NCBI GenBank assembly: GCA_014382445.1
Contig: JACNJS010000034.1
Coordinates: 47,812-111,811 of the forward strand
From: Bacteroidota bacterium
GTDB lineage: Bacteria > Bacteroidota > Bacteroidia > Bacteroidales > F082
DNA: 64,000 nucleotides
Direction: 5' to 3'
Every line of letters begins with the position of its first letter. The stretch's first letter is position 1. The notes beneath the pieces are model-generated. The model was given only the letters and a program-made list of their open reading frames with translations. It was not told where the DNA came from and ran no database searches. The position numbers and the translations under genes are program-made. Positions 1 to 9,404 of this stretch are shown one piece after another.

Positions 1-2
1 TA

Positions 3-299
3 ATCCTGGCACTATCATTTATTGGTAGTTATTTCATTCAAAATTCTGTTTTTGATGTAGGTATTTGTATTGCATTTGGAATACTAGGCTGGCTATTAAA
101 ACGTGGTGATTTCCCTACAGCCCCCGTTATTCTGGGCTTAATCCTCGGTAAAATGATTGAAGAAAATTTACGATTATCACTTATTAAAGGTGATTGGATC
201 GACTTTTTTACCCGCCCAGGCAGCTTAATTATTCTAATTCTTGCTCTTGTTTCTTTCTTTTTACCTCATATTAAAAGAAAACTAAAGAAAATAAACTGA
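3..299 (+). CDS. TctA-family tricarboxylate transporter permease, C-terminal fragment
   Basis: This open frame enters from the left edge and stops with TGA at 297-299, so only about 98 C-terminal residues are seen. It reads as alternating hydrophobic stretches and contains a block like FPTAPVILGLILG followed by K-M-I-E-E-N-L-R, then a TRPGS motif and a final hydrophobic helix with a basic tail. That order is typical of the last part of TctA, the large membrane subunit of tripartite tricarboxylate transporters. TctA works with a small membrane subunit TctB and a periplasmic binding protein, neither of which is visible here. The substrate cannot be inferred. The identification rests on recalled family motifs in a short fragment. 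Confidence 0.72.
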   Translation: MLALSFIGSYFIQNSVFDVGICIAFGILGWLLKRGDFPTAPVILGLILGKMIEENLRLSLIKGDWIDFFTRPGSLIILILALVSFFLPHIKRKLKKIN

Positions 300-365
300 T
301 AGTACAGGAGTGAATAATTGAATGAGAATATGTTTTAATAATAAATTTCAAATTAATCCCATAAG

Positions 366-390
366 ACCAACGGGGTTGATTGGTTTTTTT
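366..390 (+). terminator. possible Rho-independent terminator of the tctA-like gene
   Basis: ACCAA (366-370) can pair with TTGGT (380-384) and is followed by a run of T to 390. The stem is only 5 bp, so the call is tentative. It lies 67 bp past the stop codon in the expected orientation. Confidence 0.4.
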
Positions 391-980
391 ATTTGTCCTT
401 CGACTTGCAATTGAATTTGCCTTGCTATTACTCCCTGAGGTCGTTTATCTGTTAAGGTATAGGCTTACATCCAAAAACTAAACCTTTTCAACGTAATAAT
501 ATATTTATTTACCCCTTCTCTGACTCCAACCAATACCTCCATCACCTGTAATTCTTCTTTTAGAATATTTCGTAAAATTCAACTTTAGTCATGATTATGC
601 GTAATCAAAATTTTTGACTCAAATTATTTATTTCTGAATATGAGGTGAGTCTTTTCTCATCATAAAACAAATTAATGGAATACAACCAACACTGGGGAGG
701 GTATGTTATCTACAGTTAATAATCCTATTCTCAGTGCTATAAAAATTGGTGTTACTTATTTAGACAAAAAACAAATTGTAACCAGATCCAAAATACCATA
801 ATTCTTTTATTTAATTTTATTGCAAAATAGCCCATTCAGCAATTCGTAAAAACTCTTAAAAGGATATAAATAAGTATAGACATTTAAGAACAAATTGTAG
901 ATACCTATTTTTCACAAATTAGCTAATATGGCACCTTTATTTCATAGTTGTTTGAAAATATTAATCGTAAACTTAAGAAA
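391..980. other. intergenic region without recognised gene
   Basis: About 590 bases of AT-rich sequence. I see no open frame with recognisable protein content, no RNA gene and no strong repeat. It presumably carries the promoter of the membrane lipoprotein gene that follows, but no convincing TAnnTTTG element at proper spacing was found. Confidence 0.5.
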
Positions 981-2069
981 ATGAAAAAAGCGGCTATTAT
1001 GAGATTAATTTATTTTTCTTTTTCGGTTTTGTGTTTACTAATAATTACAACATCTTGTAATTATTTTAAGAGAAGTAGTGACAAAAAAGTTATTTATACT
1101 GTAACTAAGGACAAAATAAATGTAAAGCAGAAACGTGATCCAAGCTCAAGTGTAATTGGGACAGTTTATAAAGGAGATACAATTGTACCTCGCAAGATTC
1201 CTCACCATCTCTATATATCATTTAATTATAAAGGTACTTGGGGCTGGATAAAGGTAAGTGACCTTAAAAGTCATAGTATACACGATATGGCCAAAGTGTC
1301 GAATATGCAACTTGGCGTATCTTCAACTATAGTTCGAGACTATTTAAGCAACTATGTTAATTGGAGAACAGGACGATTTTGGCTTATCTTTTTAGTATTG
1401 ATAGTTGCATCGATTATCTTAATAAAACTTGGTGAAAAATTAGAAGATTATATGTACGACAACTATGATATTGATGATGATAAGTACTATAAACTACAAT
1501 TTGTTATTGATATGATTGGAGCACTTTTCTCTGGAGTTGCTATTATACTCTTTAAAATACTTGGTAAGAAATTAGAAGAAATGTACGACAACATTGATTT
1601 TCATTACAATAAATTACCATTTTTCAGTATGATTATTGGAGCACTTTACTCGATAGTCTATATGTTCTTCAGAGAAGATGTACTGCAAGCCATGTTTGTT
1701 ACAAAATTTTACTGGATATCATTTGAGGATAACTGGATCCACTGGTATTTGTGGTTGATTTCTCTAATCGGCGTTATGGGTTTATTATATTTTTGGATTA
1801 AGGAATTTATTCACTATGGCTATCGAGGAATTATAACAGTTTTATACTTTACTTTCTTAGCTATCATAACGTTTAATGTTGGGTTACTTGGAGGTATTAT
1901 ATCGATACTTTGTGCAGGAGTCTGGATAATATATTCAATAACAAAAGATATTAAATTTGGTTATGTTAGCTCAAAGTCATCAAATAAAATAACCACTGAA
2001 GATAGGCTAACACATTTTTATCAACAACAAGAAATAGATCGAAAATTTAAAGAGGACCTTGACAACTGA
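981..2069 (+). CDS. SH3-like domain membrane lipoprotein, function unknown
   Basis: The frame is open from a TTG at 948, but the ATG at 981 (MKKAAIMRL) is the better start because it places a signal peptide and lipobox (TTSC) directly at the N-terminus. After the lipid cysteine comes an SH3-like stretch (about residues 35-95; pattern V-x-x-D-x-I-N-V, then S-S-V-I-G-T-V-Y-K-G-D, then W-G-W-I), then five or six hydrophobic segments. Between the first membrane segments there is an internal repeat: K-L-G-E-K-L-E-D-Y-M-Y-D-N followed by I-D-M-I-G-A-L-F-S, and again G-K-K-L-E-E-M-Y-D-N followed by M-I-I-G-A-L-Y-S. SH3-like domains often bind peptidoglycan or peptides. No specific function can be assigned. 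Confidence 0.6.
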   Translation: MKKAAIMRLIYFSFSVLCLLIITTSCNYFKRSSDKKVIYTVTKDKINVKQKRDPSSSVIGTVYKGDTIVPRKIPHHLYISFNYKGTWGWIKVSDLKSHSIHDMAKVSNMQLGVSSTIVRDYLSNYVNWRTGRFWLIFLVLIVASIILIKLGEKLEDYMYDNYDIDDDKYYKLQFVIDMIGALFSGVAIILFKILGKKLEEMYDNIDFHYNKLPFFSMIIGALYSIVYMFFREDVLQAMFVTKFYWISFEDNWIHWYLWLISLIGVMGLLYFWIKEFIHYGYRGIITVLYFTFLAIITFNVGLLGGIISILCAGVWIIYSITKDIKFGYVSSKSSNKITTEDRLTHFYQQQEIDRKFKEDLDN

Positions 2070-2322
2070 GGGTAAAGTAATTTGATTAAATCACTGAATA
2101 ATTTGATTGTATGAGTTATTATTATATCTGAAAAGAGAAATTGACACAAAAGTCTTGAATAATTTTTAAGGCAATAAATATCTCTATATAAGAAATTATG
2201 GTTTTTTTATCTGTAAAAAGGAGTTTGGGCAAGCTTAGGTTGTACACAATATAACTACCTTCATTTCTTAATTGAATGTTTGTTAATATAAGCCCTAAAC
2301 TATATACATAAGTTTTTGGGCA

Positions 2323-2350
2323 TAAAAAAAGCCGATGAAGTTCACCAGCT
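2323..2350 (-). terminator. Rho-independent terminator after tRNA-fMet
   Basis: On the minus strand AGCTGGTGAA pairs with TTCATCGGCT, nearly continuously and with G-U pairs allowed, around a tiny loop. It is followed by seven T. It starts a few bases past the 3' end of the tRNA. Confidence 0.75.
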
Positions 2351-2356
2351 TTGTAG

Positions 2357-2428
<72 letters not shown>

Positions 2429-2481
2429 ATATATTATTTGTTTCAAATGAACTTGCTATTCTATCCCTAAATAAGGGAGTG

Positions 2482-2513
2482 CAAAGATATATTTTGTTTC
2501 TTTGCCGTGCAAA
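2482..2513 (-). promoter_or_regulatory. Bacteroidota-type promoter for tRNA-fMet
   Basis: On the minus strand TATCTTTG (2489-2482) matches the -7 consensus TAnnTTTG. A -33 TTTG (2513-2510) lies 20 bases upstream, the expected spacing. Transcription would begin roughly 45-50 bases before the tRNA. Confidence 0.65.
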
Positions 2514-2528
2514 CTTTTTTAAAATTTT

Positions 2529-3407
2529 ATGCATAAAGCAGGATTTGTTAATATAATAGGTTATCCAAATGTCGGAAAATCAACGTTGATGAACTCAATG
2601 GTGGGTGAAAAACTTTCTATAATTACTTCTAAAGCCCAAACCACAAGGCATCGTATAATGGGCATGGTTAATGGTGAAGATTTCCAAATAGTGTATTCTG
2701 ACACCCCGGGAATAGTAAAAGACCCATCATATAAGATGCATCAGTTTATGAACCAGTATATAAATACAGCTCTTAAAGATGCTGATATACTAATTCTTAT
2801 GACTGAACCTGATTATCAGTTCGCCGATCAGGAAATAATTGACAAGTTTAACGCTTCTCAAACTCAGGTATTAATTGTAATTAATAAAATTGATTTATCA
2901 GATCAGGAAACAATAGTGAAACAAATGGAGGCATGGAAAATAAAGATGCCTAAAGCTGAAGTTATACCTGTTTCTGCGTTAAATATTTTTAATATTGAGA
3001 AAGTCTTTGACCGGATCGTGCATTACCTTCCTGAACATGAACCTTATTATCCTAAAGATGAATTAACTGATAAATCAACACGATTTTTTATCTCTGAAAT
3101 ACTCCGTGAGAAGATTCTGTTAAATTACAAAAAAGAAGTCCCCTACTCAGCTGAAGTTGCCGTCGATCAATATAAAGAAGAGGGAAACCTGGTAAGAATA
3201 TCTACAATAATATATGTATCTCGTGAATCGCAGAAAGCAATAATTCTAGGCCATCAAGGGCAAGCTATTAAGCGGATTGCTACCGCAGCCAGATTGGATA
3301 TAGAGGAGTTTATCGGTAAGAAAGTATTCTTAGAAATAACCGTAAAGGTTAGTAAAGACTGGCGAGACGATGAAAATACTCTTAAACATTTTGGATATAC
3401 TCAATAA
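2529..3407 (+). CDS. era: GTPase Era, 16S rRNA maturation
   Basis: Era is a GTPase that binds the 3' end of 16S rRNA and helps assemble the small ribosomal subunit. The 292-residue protein has the P-loop GYPNVGKST near residue 11, the switch II motif DTPG, the base-specificity motif NKID, and a C-terminal KH RNA-binding domain with the glycine loop G-H-Q-G-Q-A-I-K-R-I. Length is normal for the family. It starts about 15 bp outside the promoter of the divergent initiator tRNA and is followed 76 bp later by der, an arrangement common in Bacteroidota. Confidence 0.97.
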   Translation: MHKAGFVNIIGYPNVGKSTLMNSMVGEKLSIITSKAQTTRHRIMGMVNGEDFQIVYSDTPGIVKDPSYKMHQFMNQYINTALKDADILILMTEPDYQFADQEIIDKFNASQTQVLIVINKIDLSDQETIVKQMEAWKIKMPKAEVIPVSALNIFNIEKVFDRIVHYLPEHEPYYPKDELTDKSTRFFISEILREKILLNYKKEVPYSAEVAVDQYKEEGNLVRISTIIYVSRESQKAIILGHQGQAIKRIATAARLDIEEFIGKKVFLEITVKVSKDWRDDENTLKHFGYTQ

Positions 3408-3483
3408 AGTATAAGCTCAATATATTTAGTTTCAGATGCTTTAATTAACTTTGAAGCAATAATTTCATATCAAAATAACTACG

Positions 3484-4794
3484 ATGAATAATACAATAGC
3501 AATAGTTGGACGACCAAATGTTGGTAAATCGACCTTATTTAACAGATTAATAGAAAGAAAAGAAGCTATTGTTGAGTCGGTGAGCGGCGTAACACGCGAT
3601 AGAATATACGGCAAAAGCGATTGGAATGGGTATGAATTTTCAGTAATTGATACGGGAGGTTATGTCCATGGTTCTGAAGACACTTTTGAAGGTGAAATAC
3701 GAAAGCAGGTACTTTTTGCAATTGATGAGGCAGATGCTATAATATTTGTTGTAGATGCAAAGGAAGGAATAAATCCTCTTGATAGTGATATTGCCAAACT
3801 ACTCAGAAGATCTAAGAAAGATATTTTTACAGCAGTTAACAAAGTTGATACTCCTGATAAAACAAATGAAATCTCAGAATTTTACTCATTAGGACTTGGC
3901 GATATATATCCAATTTCAGCTGTAAATGGAAGTGGTACCGGTGAAATTCTTGACGACCTTGTTAAAATTTTCCCGGAAAAAGTTCTGATTGATGAAGAAA
4001 CAGATCTTCCTCGTATAGCATTTGTAGGTAGGCCAAACGTTGGGAAGTCCTCAATTGTAAACACTTTATTGGGCGATCAGAGAAATATTGTTACAGATAT
4101 TGCTGGAACAACTCGCGATTCAATTTATACCAGATATAATGCTTTTGGCCATGATTTTATGCTTGTTGATACTGCCGGGTTGCGTAAAAAAGGAAAGGTG
4201 TACGAAAACATTGAATTTTACTCAACTTTACGCACAATCAGAGCAATCGAAAATTCTGATGTTTGCGTTGTAATGATTGACGCACAAACCGGTATAGAAA
4301 AACAAGATATTAGCATCTTCCACCTAGCACAAAAAAATAATAAAGGAATAGTGCTGGTTGTGAACAAATGGGACCTGGTTAGCAAGGAAACAAATACTCA
4401 ACTTGCTTTTGAAAGGAAGGTCAGAGAAAAAATTGCACCGTTTAATGATGTCCCCATTGTTTTTACATCGGTAACCGAAAAACAACGAATATTTAAAACT
4501 TTGGAGCTTGCTTCTGAGGTTTATCAAAAAAGAACTAAAAAAATTCCAACCTCAAAATTAAACGACCTGTTATTGCCGATTATCGAAAAAACACCTCCCC
4601 CAATGGGCTCACGAGGCAGATACATAAAAATTAAATATATCACACAACTTAAAACCAATTCTCCGATGTTTGCATTTTTCTGCAATTTACCCGATGATGT
4701 TAATGAATCATATCGCAGGTTTCTTGAGAATAAAATCAGAGAACATTACGACTTTAAGGGTGTGCCAATTCAAATATATTTTAGGCAGAAGTAG
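3484..4794 (+). CDS. der: ribosome assembly GTPase Der (EngA)
   Basis: Der acts in maturation of the 50S ribosomal subunit. The 436-residue protein shows the diagnostic two tandem G domains. The first has GRPNVGKST near residue 8 and DTGG. The second has GRPNVGKSS near residue 182, DTAG and NKWD. A C-terminal KH-like domain follows, ending near F-K-G-V-P-I-Q-I-Y-F-R. It probably forms a pair with era just upstream. Nothing unusual is seen. Confidence 0.97.
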   Translation: MNNTIAIVGRPNVGKSTLFNRLIERKEAIVESVSGVTRDRIYGKSDWNGYEFSVIDTGGYVHGSEDTFEGEIRKQVLFAIDEADAIIFVVDAKEGINPLDSDIAKLLRRSKKDIFTAVNKVDTPDKTNEISEFYSLGLGDIYPISAVNGSGTGEILDDLVKIFPEKVLIDEETDLPRIAFVGRPNVGKSSIVNTLLGDQRNIVTDIAGTTRDSIYTRYNAFGHDFMLVDTAGLRKKGKVYENIEFYSTLRTIRAIENSDVCVVMIDAQTGIEKQDISIFHLAQKNNKGIVLVVNKWDLVSKETNTQLAFERKVREKIAPFNDVPIVFTSVTEKQRIFKTLELASEVYQKRTKKIPTSKLNDLLLPIIEKTPPPMGSRGRYIKIKYITQLKTNSPMFAFFCNLPDDVNESYRRFLENKIREHYDFKGVPIQIYFRQK

Positions 4795-4949
4795 GGGGAA
4801 GAAAGTGGTCGGGAGTCAGAAGTTGGAAGTTGGTGAATGTGAAGACTTAATTATCAGCAAAAAGTGTTGGATTTTGAAGAGTATATTAATGAGTTGGCTT
4901 TAAAAACCCTAATGAATATGATAGTTGCATTCAGAAATAATCCTAAATA

Positions 4950-5324
4950 ATGGACACCATTAGAATTGACAAATGGTTGTGGGCAGTTCGGCTTTTTAAA
5001 ACACGCACTCAGGCTGCTGACGCATGCAAGGGAGGCAAAGTTAAAATAGACGGTCAAAATGCTAAACCCTCCAGGGATGTAAAAGTGGATGAAATAATTG
5101 AAATTCAGTTACCTTTAATAAAACGCAAAGTAAAAATTATTAAGGTGGTTAAGAACAGGGTAGCAGCAAAATTTGTGCCTGAGTTATTGCACGATCTTAC
5201 TCCACCTGAAGAATATGAAAAGCTGGATATGCTGAAGCAGCTCAATATAGAAAAACGGGATCGGGGAACCGGAAGGCCAACAAAAAAAGACATGAGGACA
5301 ATTTCAAAACTAAAGGATTCGTAA
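4950..5324 (+). CDS. S4-domain RNA-binding protein, Hsp15-like
   Basis: The 124-residue protein begins with an S4 RNA-binding domain (R-I-D-K-W-L-W-A-V-R-L-F-K-T-R near residue 5, then G-G-K-V-K-I-D-G). It ends in a basic tail with R-G-T-G-R-P-T-K-K-D, as in the Hsp15 (HslR/YrfH) family, which binds stalled 50S subunits carrying nascent chains. The ATG at 4950 gives the expected N-terminus. It lies 155 bp after der and 11 bp before the lipoprotein gene that follows. Family assignment is secure; the exact role in this phylum is inferred. Confidence 0.88.
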   Translation: MDTIRIDKWLWAVRLFKTRTQAADACKGGKVKIDGQNAKPSRDVKVDEIIEIQLPLIKRKVKIIKVVKNRVAAKFVPELLHDLTPPEEYEKLDMLKQLNIEKRDRGTGRPTKKDMRTISKLKDS

Positions 5325-5335
5325 ATTTATAAAAG

Positions 5336-6361
5336 ATGAAAAAAATTTATTCAACCATATTAGTTACACTTGCCCTAATTATAATTCTGGCATCGTGTAC
5401 AAAAAAAAATACCAACTCATTTACATTTGCATTTTATAATGTAGAAAACCTGTTTGATACTATTGACGATCTCAATATAAGTGATGAGGGGTATTTACCT
5501 AATAGCAAAGTTGCCTGGAATACTGAGCGTTATAACCTCAAGTTAAACAATATGTCGAAGGTGATGAAGAGCATCGATCCTGCAGGGTTTCCTGCTCTAT
5601 TCGGAATTTGTGAAGTTGAAAACATTTCAGTGGTAGAAGATTTAATCAATCATCCAAATCTTGCAGGGGCAGGATATAAGGCAATTCATAAAGACAGTCC
5701 TGATGAACGCGGTATTGATGTTGCGCTACTTTATAACCCGGAAATATTCAAACCTGTTGGCACCAGGTTTATTGTCCCTGAATTCCCTGATAATCCGGAA
5801 TTAAAAACTCGTGATATACTCTACTTTAAAGGTGTTGTAAACAAAAATGATACACTACACGTTTTTATTAACCACTGGGTGTCAAGGTGGGGCGGACAAA
5901 AGGAAACAGAGCCGCACCGTATCCAAATAGCTAAAGTGATTAAAAATATCACCGACTCAATATTAAACAATGAGCTAAATGCCAATATTATAATTGCCGG
6001 CGATTTAAACGATAACCCATCCGATACAAGTATTTATAAAGTGTTGGAAGCCCTGGAAATTTCCGACATACCTGGTGGCAAATCACTTTACAACTTATCG
6101 CTTAAACAATTCAAAAACGGATTTGGTTCGCTGTATTATAAAAGCTGGGATATGTTCGACCAAATAATTGTATCCACCTCTCTGATTACCGGAAAAAATG
6201 GTCTTAAAGTTAGTTCAACCGAACAGGTAGTATTTAAAGAAGACTGGATGTTATATCAGCCAAAAGGTGGTCCGGTACGACCATCAAGAACAGCTTCCGG
6301 CAGCAATTATTATGGTGGTTATAGTGACCATTTGCCCATTATGGTGAGTATTATAAACTGA
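5336..6361 (+). CDS. endonuclease/exonuclease/phosphatase-fold lipoprotein
   Basis: The 341-residue protein has a lipoprotein signal (ILASC near residue 21). The mature part carries the motifs of the endonuclease/exonuclease/phosphatase superfamily: F-Y-N-V-E-N-L-F-D-T near residue 35, G-I-C-E-V-E-N (metal-binding Glu), F-I-N-H-W-V-S-R-W-G-G, I-I-A-G-D-L-N-D-N-P-S-D, and the terminal Y-S-D-H-L-P-I (catalytic Asp-His). The active-site set looks complete. It is expected at the cell envelope as a phosphodiesterase or nuclease; substrate is unknown. Nucleic-acid scavenging is one possibility. Confidence 0.85.
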   Translation: MKKIYSTILVTLALIIILASCTKKNTNSFTFAFYNVENLFDTIDDLNISDEGYLPNSKVAWNTERYNLKLNNMSKVMKSIDPAGFPALFGICEVENISVVEDLINHPNLAGAGYKAIHKDSPDERGIDVALLYNPEIFKPVGTRFIVPEFPDNPELKTRDILYFKGVVNKNDTLHVFINHWVSRWGGQKETEPHRIQIAKVIKNITDSILNNELNANIIIAGDLNDNPSDTSIYKVLEALEISDIPGGKSLYNLSLKQFKNGFGSLYYKSWDMFDQIIVSTSLITGKNGLKVSSTEQVVFKEDWMLYQPKGGPVRPSRTASGSNYYGGYSDHLPIMVSIIN

Positions 6362-6430
6362 AATTATAGTAGCTAATCAATACCAATATTTATCTGCTTT
6401 CTGCAAAAACAACGATGCTCATTTAATCAA

Positions 6431-6579
6431 CTTTAGCTCACTCCATGCACTTTAGCTCACTTTAGGCACTTTACACTTTAGGCACTTTAGCTCACTCTAG
6501 GCACTCTAGGCACTCTAGGCACTCTAGGCACTTTAGACACTTTACACTTTAGGCACTTTTTTAGGCACTCTAGGCACTT
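6431..6579. repeat. 9-bp tandem repeat array
   Basis: A degenerate array of the unit ACTCTAGGC / ACTTTAGGC, with occasional AGCTC variants. It fills the gap between two convergent genes and ends at the stop codon of the minus-strand gene. The best-preserved part (about 6494-6532) has four near-perfect copies in a row. Confidence 0.85.
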
Positions 6580-7055
6580 CATTTATCAATAGTAATTTCA
6601 GCCCTTTTTCCTTTGTCAAAATGTATTTCGTTAACGAACTCGCCTTTTTCATTCCAAAATTTCCAGGCCCCGGATTTCGTGCCATTTAAAAACTGTCCTT
6701 CATAATATTTATTGCCGTTTGCAAAATATGTTATTGTTTTACCCTCGCGAACACCATTGTTAAAATCTCCTTCGCTCCAAAGCACACCATCACGATAATA
6801 TGATTTCCAATTTCCGTCGCGTTGTTCTTCACTACTTAACGGCCCTTCTTTAAGCAAATTTCCATCCTCATAGAATTCTCTTTCGTAAACCGCCAACCGT
6901 TTACCATCCACCATCTTAAAATCTCTTTCTAAATGAGGAAAACCATTAGCATAGCTGGCGATAACCTCCTTACCTTCGAGATTTTTACCAGAATTACTGT
7001 TTCCGCAGGCTGCAAAAAGTACAGCAATCATTAATATAAAACTTACCCTTTTCAT
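6579..7055 (-). CDS. YwqK/MORN-repeat lipoprotein
   Basis: The 158-residue protein has a lipoprotein signal (FAAC near residue 16). It then has repeated units of the kind Y-x-x-G-x-L-x-x-E-G and Y-F-A-N-G-N-K-Y-Y-E-G-Q-F-x-N-G, resembling MORN repeats and the family annotated as YwqK-like. These repeats form beta-sheet surfaces. The true function of these proteins in Bacteroidota is not established. The stop codon overlaps the edge of a 9-bp repeat array. It sits 4 bp downstream of pyrC and probably shares its transcript. Confidence 0.75.
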   Translation of the reverse strand: MKRVSFILMIAVLFAACGNSNSGKNLEGKEVIASYANGFPHLERDFKMVDGKRLAVYEREFYEDGNLLKEGPLSSEEQRDGNWKSYYRDGVLWSEGDFNNGVREGKTITYFANGNKYYEGQFLNGTKSGAWKFWNEKGEFVNEIHFDKGKRAEITIDK

Positions 7056-7059
7056 TTGT

Positions 7060-8421
7060 TTAAATCTTTTTGTTAAATGTTAATCTTTCTCCTTTAATGT
7101 TTTCAGTAAATACACCTTTATTATAAACTCGGTTCCCATTTACAAAAGTAGAAACAACTTTTGAACGGAAAACTTCGCCCGCCATTGGCGACCACCCGCA
7201 TTTGTATAATATATTCTCAGTCTTAACAGTCCAGATATTATTCAAATCAACCAGCACCAAATCAGCTTTATATCCCGGCCGAATGAACCCGCGTTTATCA
7301 ACATTAAATAATATGGCCGGATTGTGACACATTTTTTCGACAACCTTTTCAAGTGTTAACTTGCCGCGATGACAGAATTCCAACATGGCTATCAGCGAAT
7401 GTTGTACCATAGGTCCTCCCGAAGGAGCTTTAAAATATGGTTTTTTCTTTTCTTCGATAGTGTGAGGGGCATGGTCAGTAGCAACCACATCAATTTTATT
7501 GTTTAACACCGCTTCCAATAAAGCATTTTTATCGGAGGTTGCTTTTATTGCAGGGTTCCATTTAATAAAATTACCTTTTTCATTATAGTCTTCTTCCGAA
7601 AACCATAAGTGATGCACACAAACCTCGGCGGTGATTTTTTTTTCTTCCAGTGGCAACTCATTTTCAAAAAGGACCATCTCTTTTTCGGTTGAAAGATGGA
7701 GCACATGTAATCTTGTTCCGTATTTTTTTGCAAGGTTAACCGCTTTTGCAGATGATAAAAAACATGCTTCTGCAGACCTTATCTTGGGATGAATATCAGT
7801 TGAGGCTTGCTCACCATATTTTTCAAAATAGTAAGCGTTGTTTCTCACTATTGATTCTTCATCTTCACAATGTACAGCTACTAATGTTGGTGCTGACGAA
7901 AATATGCCTGTTAATGCTTCATCACTATCAACCAGCATATTGCCTGTTGACGCACCCATGAATACTTTTATACCGCAAACATACTGGGGATTGGTTTTAA
8001 TAATCTCTTCAAGATTATCATTGGAGGCGCCCATGTAGAAGCTATAGTTAGCCAATGAAGTTATGGCAGCATGTTGATATTTTTCTTCAAGCAATTCCTG
8101 GGTTAAACAATTTGGAATTGTATTGGGCATATCCATAAAGCTGGTAATCCCTCCTGCTACAGCAGCTTTGCTTTCGGTGTAAATATCACCTTTGTATGTA
8201 AGGCCAGGGTCGCGAAAATGAACCTGATCGTCGATTACTCCCGGTAAAAGATGTAATCCCATCGCATGAATTACATCATAGTTTTTATAATCGGGGTTCA
8301 GACCTTCACGATATGCTACTATGCTTTCAATAATATTTCCATTCATGAAAACATCACCAACAAACGATAATCCCTCATTAACTATTGTTGCTCCGGAAAT
8401 AACTTTTTTCTCAGAACTCAT
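7060..8421 (-). CDS. pyrC: dihydroorotase
   Basis: Dihydroorotase catalyses ring closure of carbamoyl aspartate to dihydroorotate in pyrimidine synthesis. The 453-residue protein has the amidohydrolase motifs in order: the metal pair H-F-R-D-P-G near residue 67, G-I-K-V-F-M-G-A-S with the likely carbamylated lysine, H-C-E-D-E, H-V-L-H-L-S-T, and T-D-H-A-P-H-T with the catalytic Asp. The length and DHAPHT motif fit the long class-I-type form seen in Bacteroidota. It is followed 4 bp later by the YwqK-like lipoprotein gene and preceded by the glycosyltransferase gene on the same strand. Confidence 0.93.
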   Translation of the reverse strand: MSSEKKVISGATIVNEGLSFVGDVFMNGNIIESIVAYREGLNPDYKNYDVIHAMGLHLLPGVIDDQVHFRDPGLTYKGDIYTESKAAVAGGITSFMDMPNTIPNCLTQELLEEKYQHAAITSLANYSFYMGASNDNLEEIIKTNPQYVCGIKVFMGASTGNMLVDSDEALTGIFSSAPTLVAVHCEDEESIVRNNAYYFEKYGEQASTDIHPKIRSAEACFLSSAKAVNLAKKYGTRLHVLHLSTEKEMVLFENELPLEEKKITAEVCVHHLWFSEEDYNEKGNFIKWNPAIKATSDKNALLEAVLNNKIDVVATDHAPHTIEEKKKPYFKAPSGGPMVQHSLIAMLEFCHRGKLTLEKVVEKMCHNPAILFNVDKRGFIRPGYKADLVLVDLNNIWTVKTENILYKCGWSPMAGEVFRSKVVSTFVNGNRVYNKGVFTENIKGERLTFNKKI

Positions 8422-8480
8422 AATCTTTGTGTTTAATGTTTAATTAAATTCTCATTCTTTAGTGATGGGTTCTTCGTTGC

Positions 8481-9224
8481 TTAGAAAGTCTTGATAGGTT
8501 TAATTCGTCCCACTATATTTCTAAATCTTAAATCAAGTATTCCAAATATAGCTTCCGTAAAGATACTTTTATTCATTTTGGAAGTTCCTTCGGTACGATC
8601 AGTAAATATAATTGGTATTTCAACCACTTTAAAACCAAGTTTACAAGCAGTATATTTCATTTCAATTTGAAAGGCATAACCAACGAACTTAATGCTGTCG
8701 AGGTCTATAGTTTCAAGTACTTTCCTTGTCCAGCACATGAAGCCGGCTGTAGTATCCATTATTTTTAATCCGGTAACTACGCGTACATACATTGATGCAA
8801 AATACGACATCAGAATTCTTCCCATAGGCCAGTTTACAACATTTACCCCTTTTATGTATCGCGAACCAATAACAGCATCTGCTCCTTCAATTGCTGCTGA
8901 ATTATAAAGTTTTAATAGATCATCCGGATTATGCGAAAAGTCGGCATCCATCTCAAAAATATATTCATATTCATGATCAAGGCCCCACTTAAAACCACTT
9001 ATATATGCTGTACCAAGTCCTAGTTTCCCCTGTCTTTCCATAATAAACAGCCTGTTATTAAACTCTTCCATCAACCTGCGGACTATATCAGCTGTCCCAT
9101 CGGGGCTATTATCTTCAACTACAAGTATATCAAACTCTTTTTCAAGACTAAATACCTTTCGGATAATTCGTTCAATATTTTCTTTCTCGTTATATGTTGG
9201 TATAATTACCAGGCTATCATTCAT
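8481..9224 (-). CDS. polyprenol monophosphomannose synthase (DPM1-like glycosyltransferase 2)
   Basis: The 247-residue protein is a GT-A glycosyltransferase of family 2. It shows I-P-T-Y-N-E-K-E-N-I near the N-terminus, V-V-E-D-N-S-P-D-G-T-A, the metal-binding D-A-D-F-S-H-N-P, G-S-R-Y-I-K-G-V, and a late F-T-D-R-x-x-G-x-S-K-M motif. These fit dolichol/polyprenol-phosphate mannose synthases, which transfer mannose from GDP-mannose to a lipid carrier on the cytoplasmic face of the membrane. No C-terminal membrane segments are present, so it is the soluble short form. It lies 59 bp upstream of pyrC. Confidence 0.88.
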   Translation of the reverse strand: MNDSLVIIPTYNEKENIERIIRKVFSLEKEFDILVVEDNSPDGTADIVRRLMEEFNNRLFIMERQGKLGLGTAYISGFKWGLDHEYEYIFEMDADFSHNPDDLLKLYNSAAIEGADAVIGSRYIKGVNVVNWPMGRILMSYFASMYVRVVTGLKIMDTTAGFMCWTRKVLETIDLDSIKFVGYAFQIEMKYTACKLGFKVVEIPIIFTDRTEGTSKMNKSIFTEAIFGILDLRFRNIVGRIKPIKTF

Positions 9225-9321
9225 AGTGCAATAAAAATTTTAGCGAAAATAGTTTAAACTTTAAATATACAAGTGTATGATTAAACGAATTTGTTTTGAG
9301 CTTAGTACATTGTCACCATTG

Positions 9322-9336
9322 TTGGTGTCCCACCAA
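9322..9336. repeat. GGTG/CACC hairpin, REP-like, left of transposase remnant
   Basis: TTGGTG-TCC-CACCAA is a perfect 6-bp stem with a 3-base loop. The surrounding CACCATTGTTGGTGTC also matches, with one change and in inverted orientation, a segment around 10011-10026 on the far side of the transposase remnant. Confidence 0.6.
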
Positions 9337-9404
9337 CTACCGATAAACTAAAACATGAACATTGAAAAGCTTACTTATTTGGCCTACATTTGCGTTAATG
9401 ATGC

